A stretch of DNA of 64,000 nt from Leisingera sp. NJS204 (lineage in GTDB: Bacteria; Pseudomonadota; Alphaproteobacteria; Rhodobacterales; Rhodobacteraceae): NCBI RefSeq assembly GCF_004123675.1, contig NZ_CP035417.1:196501-260500 (forward strand), given 5' to 3'. The translations under genes and the position numbers were made by a program. This document shows, one piece after another, positions 38,118 to 46,869 of the stretch (positions are counted from its first letter, which is position 1; every line of letters starts with the position of its first letter). The notes beneath the pieces are model-generated. The model was not told the DNA's origin and did no database searches. It saw nothing but the letters and a program-made list of their open reading frames with translations.

Positions 38118-38807
38118 ATGTGGGAACTCACTCTGCAAACCATGCCATTCCTTCTGGAAGGCTTTCTGAACACGATCCTCATTTCACTGGCAGCAATCAC
38201 CTGCGGCAGCCTGGTGGGCCTGCTGCTGGGGCTGGCACGAACTGTTGGACCAGGATACCTGGGAAACTTGGTCGGGCTTTACGTGCATCTCGTGCGGGCG
38301 ACACCATTCCTGGTGCAGATCTACATCGTCTATTACGTGCTGCCGACGTCAGGCTGGGGCATCTTCGATTTTTCGAACTTCGTAGCCGCAGTGATCGCGC
38401 TCACGATCTACACCTCCTCGTACACGGCCGAAATTATACGCGGATCTCTCGAGGCCGTACCGAAAGGACAATGGGAAGGTGCCGCAGCAGTGGGCATGAC
38501 AATGTGGCAAAGGCTGCTGAACGTCATCCTGCCGCAGGCTTGGAAACTCACCCTGCCACCGCTTGCTGGGGTCTACGTCCTAGTTATCAAGGGCACTTCC
38601 ATCTTGTCGGTGATCGGCGTGGTCGAACTGATGCGGCAGGGTGAGGATGCGATCCACCGCCATCCGGCACATATCATGTGGATCCTGTTCCTCTGCGCCG
38701 CCCTTTACTTCCTCTACTGCTTCCCGATCCTTCGCGGCATCAAACATATGGAAGCCCGGATCGCCCTCCGCGGCCGCCGGAACCCGGCCAATGAGGAAGG
38801 CTGGTAA
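38118..38807 (+). CDS. Amino acid ABC transporter permease
   Basis: The 229-residue second permease has LVRATPFLVQIYIVYYVLPT and the EAA loop GAAAVGMTMWQRLLNVILPQ. It starts 10 bases after the first, with AAGGAGG, and completes a heterodimeric channel. Confidence 0.9.
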   Translation: MWELTLQTMPFLLEGFLNTILISLAAITCGSLVGLLLGLARTVGPGYLGNLVGLYVHLVRATPFLVQIYIVYYVLPTSGWGIFDFSNFVAAVIALTIYTSSYTAEIIRGSLEAVPKGQWEGAAAVGMTMWQRLLNVILPQAWKLTLPPLAGVYVLVIKGTSILSVIGVVELMRQGEDAIHRHPAHIMWILFLCAALYFLYCFPILRGIKHMEARIALRGRRNPANEEGW

Positions 38808-38913
38808 ATCCAAGTCGTCCTAGCTTTCCGGTACAAGGGCGGCCACCCGAGACTCCCCGTGAGACAGGCTGGCATTAACCCGTCGAGCAGTCCCAAATCA
38901 ACGAGGCAAAGCC

Positions 38914-39723
38914 ATGGTAAAACAATCAAAAACAACTCTTTTCATTGGGGCTGGGAACATGGCTCAGTCAATTCTGACTGGATATAAAGCCAGTGGCGGC
39001 GACATGGCCCAAGTCTCGGTTCTGGATCCATTTGCGGATGTGGAATTGGCAGTTGGCCTGAACCTGAAAGGCCTCTACCGGCGGACTGACGAAATTGAAC
39101 CGGACACGCTGTTTGATGTTGTCGTCCTGGCTGTCAAACCGCAGATTTTCGAGACCATCGGCACTGATTGGGCTTCTGTTTTGATCGACGGTGGGACAGT
39201 CATTTCGATTATGGCGGGTGTCAGCAGCACGCGTATAACCGCCTGCGCAGGGAAGCCTTGCTCTGTCGTTCGCTGCATGCCGAACATGGCCGCTGCCGTC
39301 GGTAGATCAGTCAACGTTGCTTACACCGCGGATAGCACTCGGAAAAAGACCTTTGAAACGCTCTTCTCAGGCTCTGGTGCCATTCGATGGCTCGCAAACG
39401 AGGACGACATGCACCTTACCACAGCCATCTCCGGCAGCGGCCCAGCTTACTTCTTTGCGTTCGTCGAAGCTCTTGCGCAAGCGGGAACAAAGGCCGGTTT
39501 GCCTGCGCAACTTTCTCTTGATCTGTCGATTGACACAATGATCGGAGCCGCCGACCTGCTGAAAACGAAAAGGGCCCCAGCGGACCTGCGTCAAAGCGTT
39601 ACGTCTAAAGGAGGGACTACTGCGGCTGCATTGGATGCCTTTGGACTGCACGACAATCTGAAGGCTGTTGTTGATGATGCCGTAGCAGCAGCCGTGGCCC
39701 GCTCCCGTGAACTCTCTCTTTGA
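38914..39723 (+). CDS. proC: Pyrroline-5-carboxylate reductase family protein
   Basis: The 269-residue protein has an N-terminal Rossmann fold (LFIGAGNMAQSILTGY), VVLAVKPQIFETI, RCMPNMAAAVG, and the ProC C-terminal helices with SGSGPAYFFAFVEALAQAG and VTSKGGTTAAALDAF. ProC reduces pyrroline-5-carboxylate to proline with NAD(P)H. In this catabolic setting it may instead act on a related cyclic imine released from the imported compound; that is inference. It follows the permease by 106 bases. Confidence 0.87.
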   Translation: MVKQSKTTLFIGAGNMAQSILTGYKASGGDMAQVSVLDPFADVELAVGLNLKGLYRRTDEIEPDTLFDVVVLAVKPQIFETIGTDWASVLIDGGTVISIMAGVSSTRITACAGKPCSVVRCMPNMAAAVGRSVNVAYTADSTRKKTFETLFSGSGAIRWLANEDDMHLTTAISGSGPAYFFAFVEALAQAGTKAGLPAQLSLDLSIDTMIGAADLLKTKRAPADLRQSVTSKGGTTAAALDAFGLHDNLKAVVDDAVAAAVARSRELSL

Positions 39724-39848
39724 GTAAGGCTCAGGCCCCATTGTTTTCAGCCGATAGCCATAGTTCATCATCGGAAAATCGAGCTGTTACATGTTTGATC
39801 GTTGCGAACTAGGCAACTCCGAAAACTGAGGAGAGAGCCGCTTAACCA

Positions 39849-39886
39849 ACTGAAATCTGCCTCCGGCAACCCCGGCGCGGTTCACA
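39849..39886 (+). mobile_element. IS3 terminal fragment
   Basis: ACTGAAATCTGCCTCCGGCA and the bases after it match the end of the IS3 relic at 32109-32140 with a few differences. No transposase remains here. The rest of the 39724-39924 gap holds nothing else recognisable. Confidence 0.55.
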
Positions 39887-39924
39887 ACAATCATCTATAG
39901 GCTATCAGTCCCGGCTTTATTAAT

Positions 39925-39959
39925 GGGCTGCGTGTCCTGCGATTTAGGACACGCAGCCC
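39925..39959. terminator. Strong bidirectional terminator between convergent genes
   Basis: A perfect 14-bp stem (GGGCTGCGTGTCCT / AGGACACGCAGCCC) with a 7-base loop lies between the ends of proC (plus) and the FAD enzyme gene (minus). The flanks are AT-rich on the minus-strand exit side. Confidence 0.8.
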
Positions 39960-39981
39960 GATAGGAGTTGCCATCCTACTC

Positions 39982-41409
39982 TTATTGACTATCCGCGCAG
40001 CGGTTAACCACTTTCCCTGGATTCATGACACCTAAGGGGTCAAAGGCATTCTTCAGTGCGTTCATGAAATGACGCTTGATCGGGTCTCCATAGTTTTGAT
40101 CAAGCGGCAGCTTGTCCTGCCCAAGACCATACTCAGCGCTGAACGAGCCGTCGAGTTTTGCGACGAGATCGTAAATACAGGGAGAAACCTTTGCGCTCAC
40201 TTCATCGAGGTAGGCTGGAGACTCGGCACCTTCCGGGGCAAGCACGTTGAAGTGTACATTGCCATCCCCAACATGGCCGTAAACAGAAAGACGGGCTCCT
40301 TGCCCGTACCGGTTGACGAGATCGGAGCCAAGTTCAATGAACCTGGCCATATCAGAGATACGAACAGAAACATCATGCTTCACTGAGCCGCCGTTGAGCA
40401 CTTCACCTTCGGGGATGTGTTCACGCAGGTTCCAAAAGTCCTGTCTTTGCTGTTCGCTTGTTGCAATGACACCGTCCACGATTATTTCGCCGGACATTCC
40501 ATCCTCAAAGAACGCTTCGATGGCCTGGTCGAGGCCCAGAACCGGGGAGGACGATGCGGCCTCGATCAGCACGAAATGTTCGGAAGGGGTTTGAATGGGG
40601 CGGCGCAATTCAGGCTTGCCGGCAAAGAGAAGGTCGAGAGATGCACCAGAGATGTATTCGAACGACGTGACCGCCTCACCTGTATACCGCTGAGCTTTTG
40701 CCAAGAGCGGCATCAAATCACTGATCTCATTGATCGCCAGAAAGGCAGTGACGCGGCTCGCTGCAGGCAAAAACAGACGCAAAGAGGCTCCGGTGACGAT
40801 ACCGAGCGAGCCTTCCGCGCCAATCAGAAGCTGGTGCAACGCATACCCTCGATTGTCCTTCCGCAGTGGTGACAAGTTGCTGAGCACTTGGCCATCCGGC
40901 AGCACGACCTCGAGGCCCAGAACCAGGTCCCGGGTAATCCCGTAGCGAACTGCCGAAACCCCTCCGGCATTTGTCGAAATGTTCCCGCCAATTTGGCACG
41001 ATTGCTGAGAACCAAGCGACAAGGGGAACATCAAGTTCTCCTGTTCCGCCGCTTCATGGATCTCGGAGAGAATGCATCCCGCGTCCACAGTGATCGAGAG
41101 GTTGTCGGCATCCACCTCCCGGATCTTGTTCATGCGCTGCAAGCTGATCAGCAGTTGCTGGCCGCTTTCGTCCGGGGTCGCGCCACCGCAATATCCTGTG
41201 TTGCCGCCGACCGGGACAAGGGCGACGTTGTGCAGATTGCAAAGTTTGACAATTGAGGCCACTTCCTCAGTCGAACGGGGGCGCAACAGTGCTGGGCTTT
41301 CACCGGTATACTTCTTCCGGAAGTCAGTTGTGTAGCCGTTGATTATGTCTTTGTCGTTCACCACGATCTCTGCCGGCAGCTCCGCCAGCACTTTTTCATA
41401 TGGAGTCAT
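39982..41409 (-). CDS. FAD-linked 2-hydroxyacid dehydrogenase (GlcD/D2HGDH family)
   Basis: The 475-residue enzyme starts at the ATG at 41409, 8 bases after AGAGGG (a GTG at 41412 is an alternative). The PCMH-type FAD domain shows LLRPRSTEEVASIVKLC, VPVGGNTGYCGGATPD and GGNISTNAGGVSAVRYGITR then DLVLGLEVVLPDG; the C-terminal half has the metal/substrate region VYGHVGDGNVHFNVL and EYGLGQDK. It oxidises D-2-hydroxy acids such as D-lactate, D-malate or D-2-hydroxyglutarate, passing electrons to a flavoprotein or quinone. Confidence 0.87.
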   Translation of the reverse strand: MTPYEKVLAELPAEIVVNDKDIINGYTTDFRKKYTGESPALLRPRSTEEVASIVKLCNLHNVALVPVGGNTGYCGGATPDESGQQLLISLQRMNKIREVDADNLSITVDAGCILSEIHEAAEQENLMFPLSLGSQQSCQIGGNISTNAGGVSAVRYGITRDLVLGLEVVLPDGQVLSNLSPLRKDNRGYALHQLLIGAEGSLGIVTGASLRLFLPAASRVTAFLAINEISDLMPLLAKAQRYTGEAVTSFEYISGASLDLLFAGKPELRRPIQTPSEHFVLIEAASSSPVLGLDQAIEAFFEDGMSGEIIVDGVIATSEQQRQDFWNLREHIPEGEVLNGGSVKHDVSVRISDMARFIELGSDLVNRYGQGARLSVYGHVGDGNVHFNVLAPEGAESPAYLDEVSAKVSPCIYDLVAKLDGSFSAEYGLGQDKLPLDQNYGDPIKRHFMNALKNAFDPLGVMNPGKVVNRCADSQ

Positions 41410-41412
41410 CAC

Positions 41413-41987
41413 GCACCCTCTTGTGTTTGACCGGCATGGTAATGGGCGCTCGTTTCATGAAATTCTGTTTTCTTGTCCGGAAAAGGCATTCTGTGCCGCC
41501 TTGGCAGAAGTTTGGGCCATCAAACTGTTTGCCGTCTCATAGATCGCTGAACGAACGCTCCGCCAAGATCACGAGATCCAGGCACCAAGCTGCAACTCGC
41601 CAAAGGCAGGCCGTCAGTAAAAAATAAGCGCTAGAATCGGCACCCTGACGGCAGTCGGCGCAAAACAAAAGATGGCACTGAAGGACTTGGTTAAGCCCAC
41701 AGATTCTGCCGTTTCACTGCAGCCTTCAGCATAATCAGGATTTTCCGTGCTCCTACTCTGTTTGGACCAAAGAGGAGGAGGGGAACCTTTGGCGATGCCG
41801 GAAGCACCACAGTTTTATGACCTTGCGAACACAGGCGCTTGGCTGGCGGTGGTCTCGGCAGGCTGGACCGCAAACCGCTGCTGACCTTGTTCGCTCTGCT
41901 GACGCTCTCACAGCCGAGCACGAGAAAGCCGCGTGCGGGAACACCCTCGACCACGACATCCTTCGGTTATGAGGAGAGATACTGAAG
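41413..41987. other. Long intergenic region without a supported gene
   Basis: This 575-base region separates the divergent FAD dehydrogenase gene and the TRAP operon. Open frames on both strands have no ribosome site or family resemblance. It should hold the promoters of both units, but I see no convincing hexamers. Confidence 0.5.
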
Positions 41988-42986
41988 ATGAAAACATTCC
42001 TGAAATATCTGGCAGCTGGATCTGTTGCATTGCAGCTTGCCGCGCCCGCATTTGCCGCCGATATGCGGCTGAAGTTCGCCGGGGTTTTCCCGGTAGATCA
42101 CCAGGGTTCCAAAATGATGGAACAGGTCAAAGCAGACATTGAGGCCGCAGATGTAGGCCTGAAGATTTCGGTGTTCCCAGCAAACCAGCTTGGGTCCGGC
42201 GAAGCACTGCTGGAAGACGTCGCGCGCGGGAACATCGATTTTGCCGCTGCATTTCTTTATGCAGACACCGATCCGCGACTTGAAATCCTGTCCATGCCGT
42301 TTCTTGTGAGCGATTGGGACGAGATGAACTCAGTCATGCGCGACCTGGATTCCGAGTTCAACACCATCATTCAGGAAACCCTTTCTGACCATGGTGTGCG
42401 CCTTCTGGGTCAAAACCCTGAAGGTTTTGTCGGCATCGTGGCCACTGAAGAGCCGGCAAACTGGAACAACTTCGACGCTAAGAACATGAACATTCGTGTC
42501 TGGTCCTCGAACGTTGTGAAGTCGATGGTTGAGACCCTCGGCTACCAGGCGACAACCATGTCGTGGGGCGACATCTTCCCTGCAATTCAGTCAGGCATTG
42601 TTGATGGCGCAATCTGCTGCACGAAGACTGCAACTTACTCAATCTTTGCAAAGAGCGACGTGGGTTCGCATTTCGTCCAGTACAATTCGATCCCCGAGAA
42701 CACGTCCTACTACGTTTCGGAAAAGACCTGGGAAGACCTGAACGAAGAGCAGCGTGAAGTCGTGCAAGCGGCCTTCACCAAGGCATCGGATGATTTCTTC
42801 GCCTACAACCGTGAAAACGATGCGGTCTTCGAGCAGAAGCTGGTCGAAAGCGGCTACACCATTCTGAAGTTGTCGCCGGAAGAGCAGCAGGCCATGGCCA
42901 GCAAGGTACGCAGCGAAATCTGGCCCATGCTTGAAGAAAGCGTCGGTAAGGATAACATCGATCGCCTTCTCTCCAGCCTGAAATAA
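41988..42986 (+). CDS. TRAP transporter substrate-binding protein, DctP family
   Basis: The 332-residue protein has a signal peptide (MKTFLKYLAAGSVALQLAAPAFA by segments) and the DctP fold: QLGSGEALLEDVARGNIDFA, LSMPFLVSDWDEMNSVM, the conserved Arg strand (AKNMNIRVWSSNVVKSM) that binds a ligand carboxylate, and the helix pattern at SWGDIFPAIQSGIVDGAICC. It delivers a carboxylate-bearing solute to the following DctQ/DctM pair. Confidence 0.92.
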   Translation: MKTFLKYLAAGSVALQLAAPAFAADMRLKFAGVFPVDHQGSKMMEQVKADIEAADVGLKISVFPANQLGSGEALLEDVARGNIDFAAAFLYADTDPRLEILSMPFLVSDWDEMNSVMRDLDSEFNTIIQETLSDHGVRLLGQNPEGFVGIVATEEPANWNNFDAKNMNIRVWSSNVVKSMVETLGYQATTMSWGDIFPAIQSGIVDGAICCTKTATYSIFAKSDVGSHFVQYNSIPENTSYYVSEKTWEDLNEEQREVVQAAFTKASDDFFAYNRENDAVFEQKLVESGYTILKLSPEEQQAMASKVRSEIWPMLEESVGKDNIDRLLSSLK

Positions 42987-43005
42987 ACTACTCAAAACAC
43001 AAGAA

Positions 43006-43029
43006 GGGCCGGCCGTCACAGGTCGGCCC
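43006..43029 (+). terminator. Hairpin between dctP and dctQ
   Basis: GGGCCGGCC / GGTCGGCCC form a 9-bp stem (one G-U pair) with a 6-base loop, 19 bases after the dctP stop. Likely transcript stabiliser or partial attenuator. Confidence 0.55.
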
Positions 43030-43055
43030 AAGTGTATGAATACAGGGGGAAATCT

Positions 43056-43634
43056 ATGGCGCATATAGCCGAGATATTACCAAAGGGTATCGCAACGCCT
43101 CTTCAGGGCTCCCTGAGGATGATGCGCTGGATCGTGATCCTCAGCGGATTTCTGATGTCAGTCACGTTCTTTCTGGTCGTGATCATCAGATATGGTTTCA
43201 ATGGTGATCTATTCGCCTATGAGGAATGGCTGCTGACAGCCTGTTTCTGGGGCTTCTTTGCTGGATCAGCTTTGGCCTCCGAACGCGGACACCACATTAA
43301 TGCAGACATCCTCGGGATTATTATCACAAACCCAAGACTGCGATGGTGGCGCCGATTGATCGTGCTGACCATTGAACTGGTGGTGACCGCAGCAATTCTC
43401 TACTGGGGGTATCTGATGCTGGCCGAGGAGCTGGCCAAATACCCGATCTGGAAAACCACCCCGGCCCTGAAGATCCCATATTTCGCTTGGCGGGTCTCAA
43501 TCTTCCTTGGCTTCTTCTTCATGACGATTTTTGCCGCGGCGTATCTTTACGCGCACATCAGAGGCATCGAAATTGACTATGGGGATGACACAGACGCCGA
43601 AGATATGAACAAGAAAAAGGAGGCGGGCCAGTGA
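43056..43634 (+). CDS. TRAP transporter small permease, DctQ family
   Basis: The 192-residue protein starts at the ATG at 43056 after CAGGGGGAAA. It has four membrane helices (WIVILSGFLMSVTFFLVVII; EEWLLTACFWGFFAGSALAS with the conserved acidic EEW; the third at about 110-130; the last near 150-175) and a charged cytoplasmic tail. It forms the small membrane subunit with DctM, whose GTG overlaps its stop. Confidence 0.88.
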   Translation: MAHIAEILPKGIATPLQGSLRMMRWIVILSGFLMSVTFFLVVIIRYGFNGDLFAYEEWLLTACFWGFFAGSALASERGHHINADILGIIITNPRLRWWRRLIVLTIELVVTAAILYWGYLMLAEELAKYPIWKTTPALKIPYFAWRVSIFLGFFFMTIFAAAYLYAHIRGIEIDYGDDTDAEDMNKKKEAGQ

Positions 43635-44920
43635 TTATTGCAGGCAGTCTGGTCATTATCTGCGGCATGCTGCTGCTGGGTGTCAGCGTCTATGTGGCAT
43701 TTGGTGCAGTTCTTCTTTTCCTTGCGGCCATGGGAGGGCACGAAGTTTCAGGCTACCTGCCGTCGGGCTCAACGAAACTGCGTTCCCTGGTTCTTCTGGC
43801 CATTCCTCTCTTCATGATTGCAGGGACAATAATGGAGCGTGGCAAAATCGCGGCTCCGCTTGTCAGCCTTGCCGAGCTGTTCATCGGCCACCTGAAAGGC
43901 GGGTTGAGCGCAGCAACCGTTCTGGCCTGCGGGATTTTCGGATCCATCTCCGGTGCCGCCAATGCGACGCTGACTTGTATCGGCAGTATCATGATGCCGC
44001 ATCTTCGTCGCGCGAATTACCCGGAAGGGCAATCTGCCGCGCTGATCGTATGCGCAAGCCCCTTGGGCCTTCTGATCCCGCCCAGTGGAAACCATATTCT
44101 CTATGGCTGGGTGGCGCAGCAGTCAGTTCTTAAGTGCTTTCTATCGACTGTCGTCCCTGCGCTCATTCTGATAACTCTGCTTATCGCTGTGAACCAGTTC
44201 ATGCTGCGTAAGTATGACGATATCGAACTGCTGGAGCGCCCGCAGGAATTTGGCATGGCATTCCGCCAAAAGGCCACTCTGGCCTTTCCGGCTTTGCTGA
44301 TGCCGCTCATCATTCTGGGGGGGATCTACGGCGGTATCATGACGCCGACAGAAGCCGCCGGCGTTGCGGTTGTCTACGCTATTCCTGTGGCAATCTATGT
44401 CTACCGCGGCCTGACTTGGCGGGCTCTGGTTGAAGCGCTGACGGATTCAGGCGTGATCATCGGCGTCGTCATGGTGATGATCTTCATGGTGCTTATCGTC
44501 AGCAAATTCCTGATCTTTGAGGATATCCCGAACATCGCAAAGGATCTGGTCTACTCTGTGTCAGACAACCCGATTGTGATCCTGCTGATGGTCAATCTGG
44601 TCATGATCCTGATCGGTATGCTGATGGACGACATCTCTGGCCTTCTGCTGTCGACACCGATTCTGCTGCCAATCGTGCAAGGCGTAGGAATGGACCCGAT
44701 CCATTTTGCCGCTGTGCTGGGGGTCAACCTTGGAATGGCAAACATTACGCCGCCGACGGCACCCTTGCTTTATCTCGGGGCGAAAATCACCAAGACGCCG
44801 GTATCCAGCATGTTGCTGCCGACGCTGATCTTTATCATCTTCGCGTGGCTTCCAACTCTGGCTCTGACGACATTCGTGCCGGAGATCGCTCTCTGGCTAC
44901 CTGAGCTGCTGCTGGGGTGA
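43631..44920 (+). CDS. TRAP transporter large permease, DctM family
   Basis: The 429-residue protein starts at a GTG overlapping the dctQ stop. Typical DctM motifs include AIPLFMIAGTIMERGKIAAP, ACGIFGSISGAANATLTCIG, IVCASPLGLLIPPSGNHILY and GVNLGMANITPPTAPLLYLG. It is the Na+-coupled transport channel. A strong terminator follows. Confidence 0.92.
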   Translation: MIIAGSLVIICGMLLLGVSVYVAFGAVLLFLAAMGGHEVSGYLPSGSTKLRSLVLLAIPLFMIAGTIMERGKIAAPLVSLAELFIGHLKGGLSAATVLACGIFGSISGAANATLTCIGSIMMPHLRRANYPEGQSAALIVCASPLGLLIPPSGNHILYGWVAQQSVLKCFLSTVVPALILITLLIAVNQFMLRKYDDIELLERPQEFGMAFRQKATLAFPALLMPLIILGGIYGGIMTPTEAAGVAVVYAIPVAIYVYRGLTWRALVEALTDSGVIIGVVMVMIFMVLIVSKFLIFEDIPNIAKDLVYSVSDNPIVILLMVNLVMILIGMLMDDISGLLLSTPILLPIVQGVGMDPIHFAAVLGVNLGMANITPPTAPLLYLGAKITKTPVSSMLLPTLIFIIFAWLPTLALTTFVPEIALWLPELLLG

Positions 44921-44967
44921 TCCCAAAATTCGGCTCCTCCGCAGTTGGAGCTAAGTTTTGAAAAAAG

Positions 44968-44999
44968 AACCGGCCGCACCTTCGCAGGTGCGGCCGGTT
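44968..44999 (+). terminator. Terminator of the first TRAP operon
   Basis: A perfect 14-bp stem (AACCGGCCGCACCT / AGGTGCGGCCGGTT) with a 4-base loop starts 47 bases after the dctM stop and is preceded by an A-run, so it could work in either direction. The rest of 44921-45297 shows nothing else. Confidence 0.8.
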
Positions 45000-45297
45000 G
45001 GCCTTCTCCGCCTTTGGCCTCTGCCATTGGCGGCAGTGATTCCCGGAAACGTCTTAGAGGTCAGGAGTGCTTCAAATCTCCCTTGGCGGAGAGCTCCAGC
45101 AGAAATTGCTTCGTGCTAACACGGCTGCAGCACAAAATTCCACCAAAGGAGAGTGGCGCGAAACTCACTCTCTCAAGGCATGCAAAGCTGGCATACCAGG
45201 GATGATGAGTTGGTAGTTTATTGAGTGAAAGCAGTGTCTTAAAAGTTCTCCCAAGCTCAACAACAGAGCTTGCCGATATCATTCACAGGAGACGAAA

Positions 45298-45393
45298 ATG
45301 ATCAAAGACCTCAGAAATACGGTGGAACTTTTCGGGTTTGTTGCAACTGGCCTCGCTGTCATTGGAGCAATGGTTGTCGCTTCGCTGACATGA
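45298..45393 (+). CDS. Small membrane protein, 31 residues
   Basis: An ATG with a strong CAGGAGACG site 5 bases upstream opens a 31-codon frame: MIKDLRNTVELFGFVATGLA followed by VIGAMVVASLT. A short charged N-terminus precedes one hydrophobic helix of about 20 residues. It is monocistronic, with a hairpin (45443-45466) 50 bases downstream. No family is recognised; it may be a regulator of a nearby transporter or a stress peptide. Confidence 0.6.
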   Translation: MIKDLRNTVELFGFVATGLAVIGAMVVASLT

Positions 45394-45442
45394 GTTCTTC
45401 AGCGGAGTGTACCAGCACTGAAATTCCAAAACATACCTTTTG

Positions 45443-45466
45443 AAAGCCGGCCTAACCGCCGGCTTT
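45443..45466 (+). terminator. Hairpin after the small membrane protein gene
   Basis: AAAGCCGGC / GCCGGCTTT make a 9-bp stem with a 6-base loop. The remaining bases to 45710 show no gene. Confidence 0.6.
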
Positions 45467-45710
45467 CATAGTCTTGGAGGAACAAGTTTAGGCACGAATG
45501 AGCTGAACTTCCACTTAAGCCTTAGACTAAGGCAGAGTTCGGTCACGAGCTGCCAATTTCCCCGCCCGCCGGGGTGAAAACAGATTGTGCTGACAGCAGC
45601 TGCCATCAAAGCATCCTATGCTGAATGCCGGCTGAGAACAGCATAAAGCACCGGGCAGAACAGTCCTCAATAAAGAAACAGTCAGTCCTGATTGTTAGTT
45701 GAGGAAGACC

Positions 45711-46832
45711 ATGCTCGAACACCAAAACCGCTTCTCCGCTCTCGAAGAGAAAATCAAGAAGGCAGGCCTGGACGCCTTTCTGATTTCGACGAAAGACAGC
45801 ATCTTTTACTTCACTGGTTTCCGCTACGAACCCTTTGAACGACCCTTCTTCATTGTCGTCCGTCCGGGTAACCAACCTGTCTTTCTGACACCCCGGATCG
45901 AAGCCGAAAACATGGCGACCATTGCTGTGCCGCACCAGATCGTCGAGTACATCGACTACCCCGCACCGGCCGGCGGCAGCTACATCGAAGCTCTGCAATC
46001 TGTGTTGCCTGCCGATGCAAACATCGGCGTCGAAATGTCGATCACCGGTGAATTGCTGGTGGCGTTGTCCAGCTGGTCGCCTCAGGTCCTGCCTTATGTC
46101 GAACAGCTCCGCATGGTCAAAAGCCCTCACGAGGTTGCTGCCATCCGTAAGGCGGCGAAGTATTCAGACCGTGGCCTGAAGCTAGCGATGGATTTGGCCC
46201 GCCACGGCGGCCGCATTGCGGACACCGACAAGGCGAACAGCCTGTTGCGAGAGGAAATCACGCAACAAGAAGGGTATCTTGACCCTTATATTTCAAACAT
46301 CTGGCAGGGTATTTGGTCCGCACCCTTCAGTGCCCAGCCACACCGCTTTCCAGAGCCCTCGGACACCCTGATAGAAGGGCCGAATGTCGGTCTCTCTTTC
46401 CTGCGTGTGAATGGGTATTCCGCGGAAACCGAACGCACCTTCTTTGTGACCTCTCCCAGCAAAGAAGATGCCGAGGTCTTCAACACCATGGTCGAAGCCG
46501 GAAAGATAGGGTTCGCAGCTCTGCGCCCAGGTGTCAGTTGCCACGATGTCGACCACAAGGTGATGGAGTTTCTTCGCGCCGAGGGCTTTGGAAACAATCT
46601 GCTGCACCGTACCGGACATGGGATCGGCATGGGAGGTCACGAAGGCCCCTGGGTTGCCGAAGGCAGTGACGACGTCCTGCAGGAGAACATGGTGATCAGC
46701 ATCGAGCCAGGCATCTACTGGCGCGGTCAGGGCGGGTTCCGCCACTCGGACACCGTTCTGATCACCAATGACGGATACGAGATGCTGACCGACATGCCCC
46801 ATGACATTGCGTCAATGACACTGGGCAGCTGA
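45711..46832 (+). CDS. M24 family creatinase-like hydrolase lacking most metal ligands
   Basis: The 373-residue protein starts at the ATG at 45711 after TTGAGGAAG. It has a creatinase N-terminal domain (DAFLISTKDSIFYFTGFRYE) and a pita-bread C-terminal domain with LLHRTGHGIGMGGHEGP (His303, His310) and VISIEPGIYW (Glu332). The two Asp ligands of M24 metallopeptidases are not seen: the usual DxG and SDxTRT positions read NVGLSFLRVNGYSAETERTF. The last Glu region reads FRHSDTVLIT. This resembles the metal-free creatinase and ectoine hydrolase branch acting on small C-N compounds rather than a peptidase. It lies before a TRAP binding protein gene. Confidence 0.8.
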   Translation: MLEHQNRFSALEEKIKKAGLDAFLISTKDSIFYFTGFRYEPFERPFFIVVRPGNQPVFLTPRIEAENMATIAVPHQIVEYIDYPAPAGGSYIEALQSVLPADANIGVEMSITGELLVALSSWSPQVLPYVEQLRMVKSPHEVAAIRKAAKYSDRGLKLAMDLARHGGRIADTDKANSLLREEITQQEGYLDPYISNIWQGIWSAPFSAQPHRFPEPSDTLIEGPNVGLSFLRVNGYSAETERTFFVTSPSKEDAEVFNTMVEAGKIGFAALRPGVSCHDVDHKVMEFLRAEGFGNNLLHRTGHGIGMGGHEGPWVAEGSDDVLQENMVISIEPGIYWRGQGGFRHSDTVLITNDGYEMLTDMPHDIASMTLGS

Positions 46833-46869
46833 CGTCCAAATCAAAACGAAACCAACAAGGAGAACCCAA

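Noticed and set aside
41691-41954. Minus-strand 87-codon frame in the intergenic region before the TRAP operon
   Set aside because: No ribosome site, low-complexity translation and no similarity to known families.
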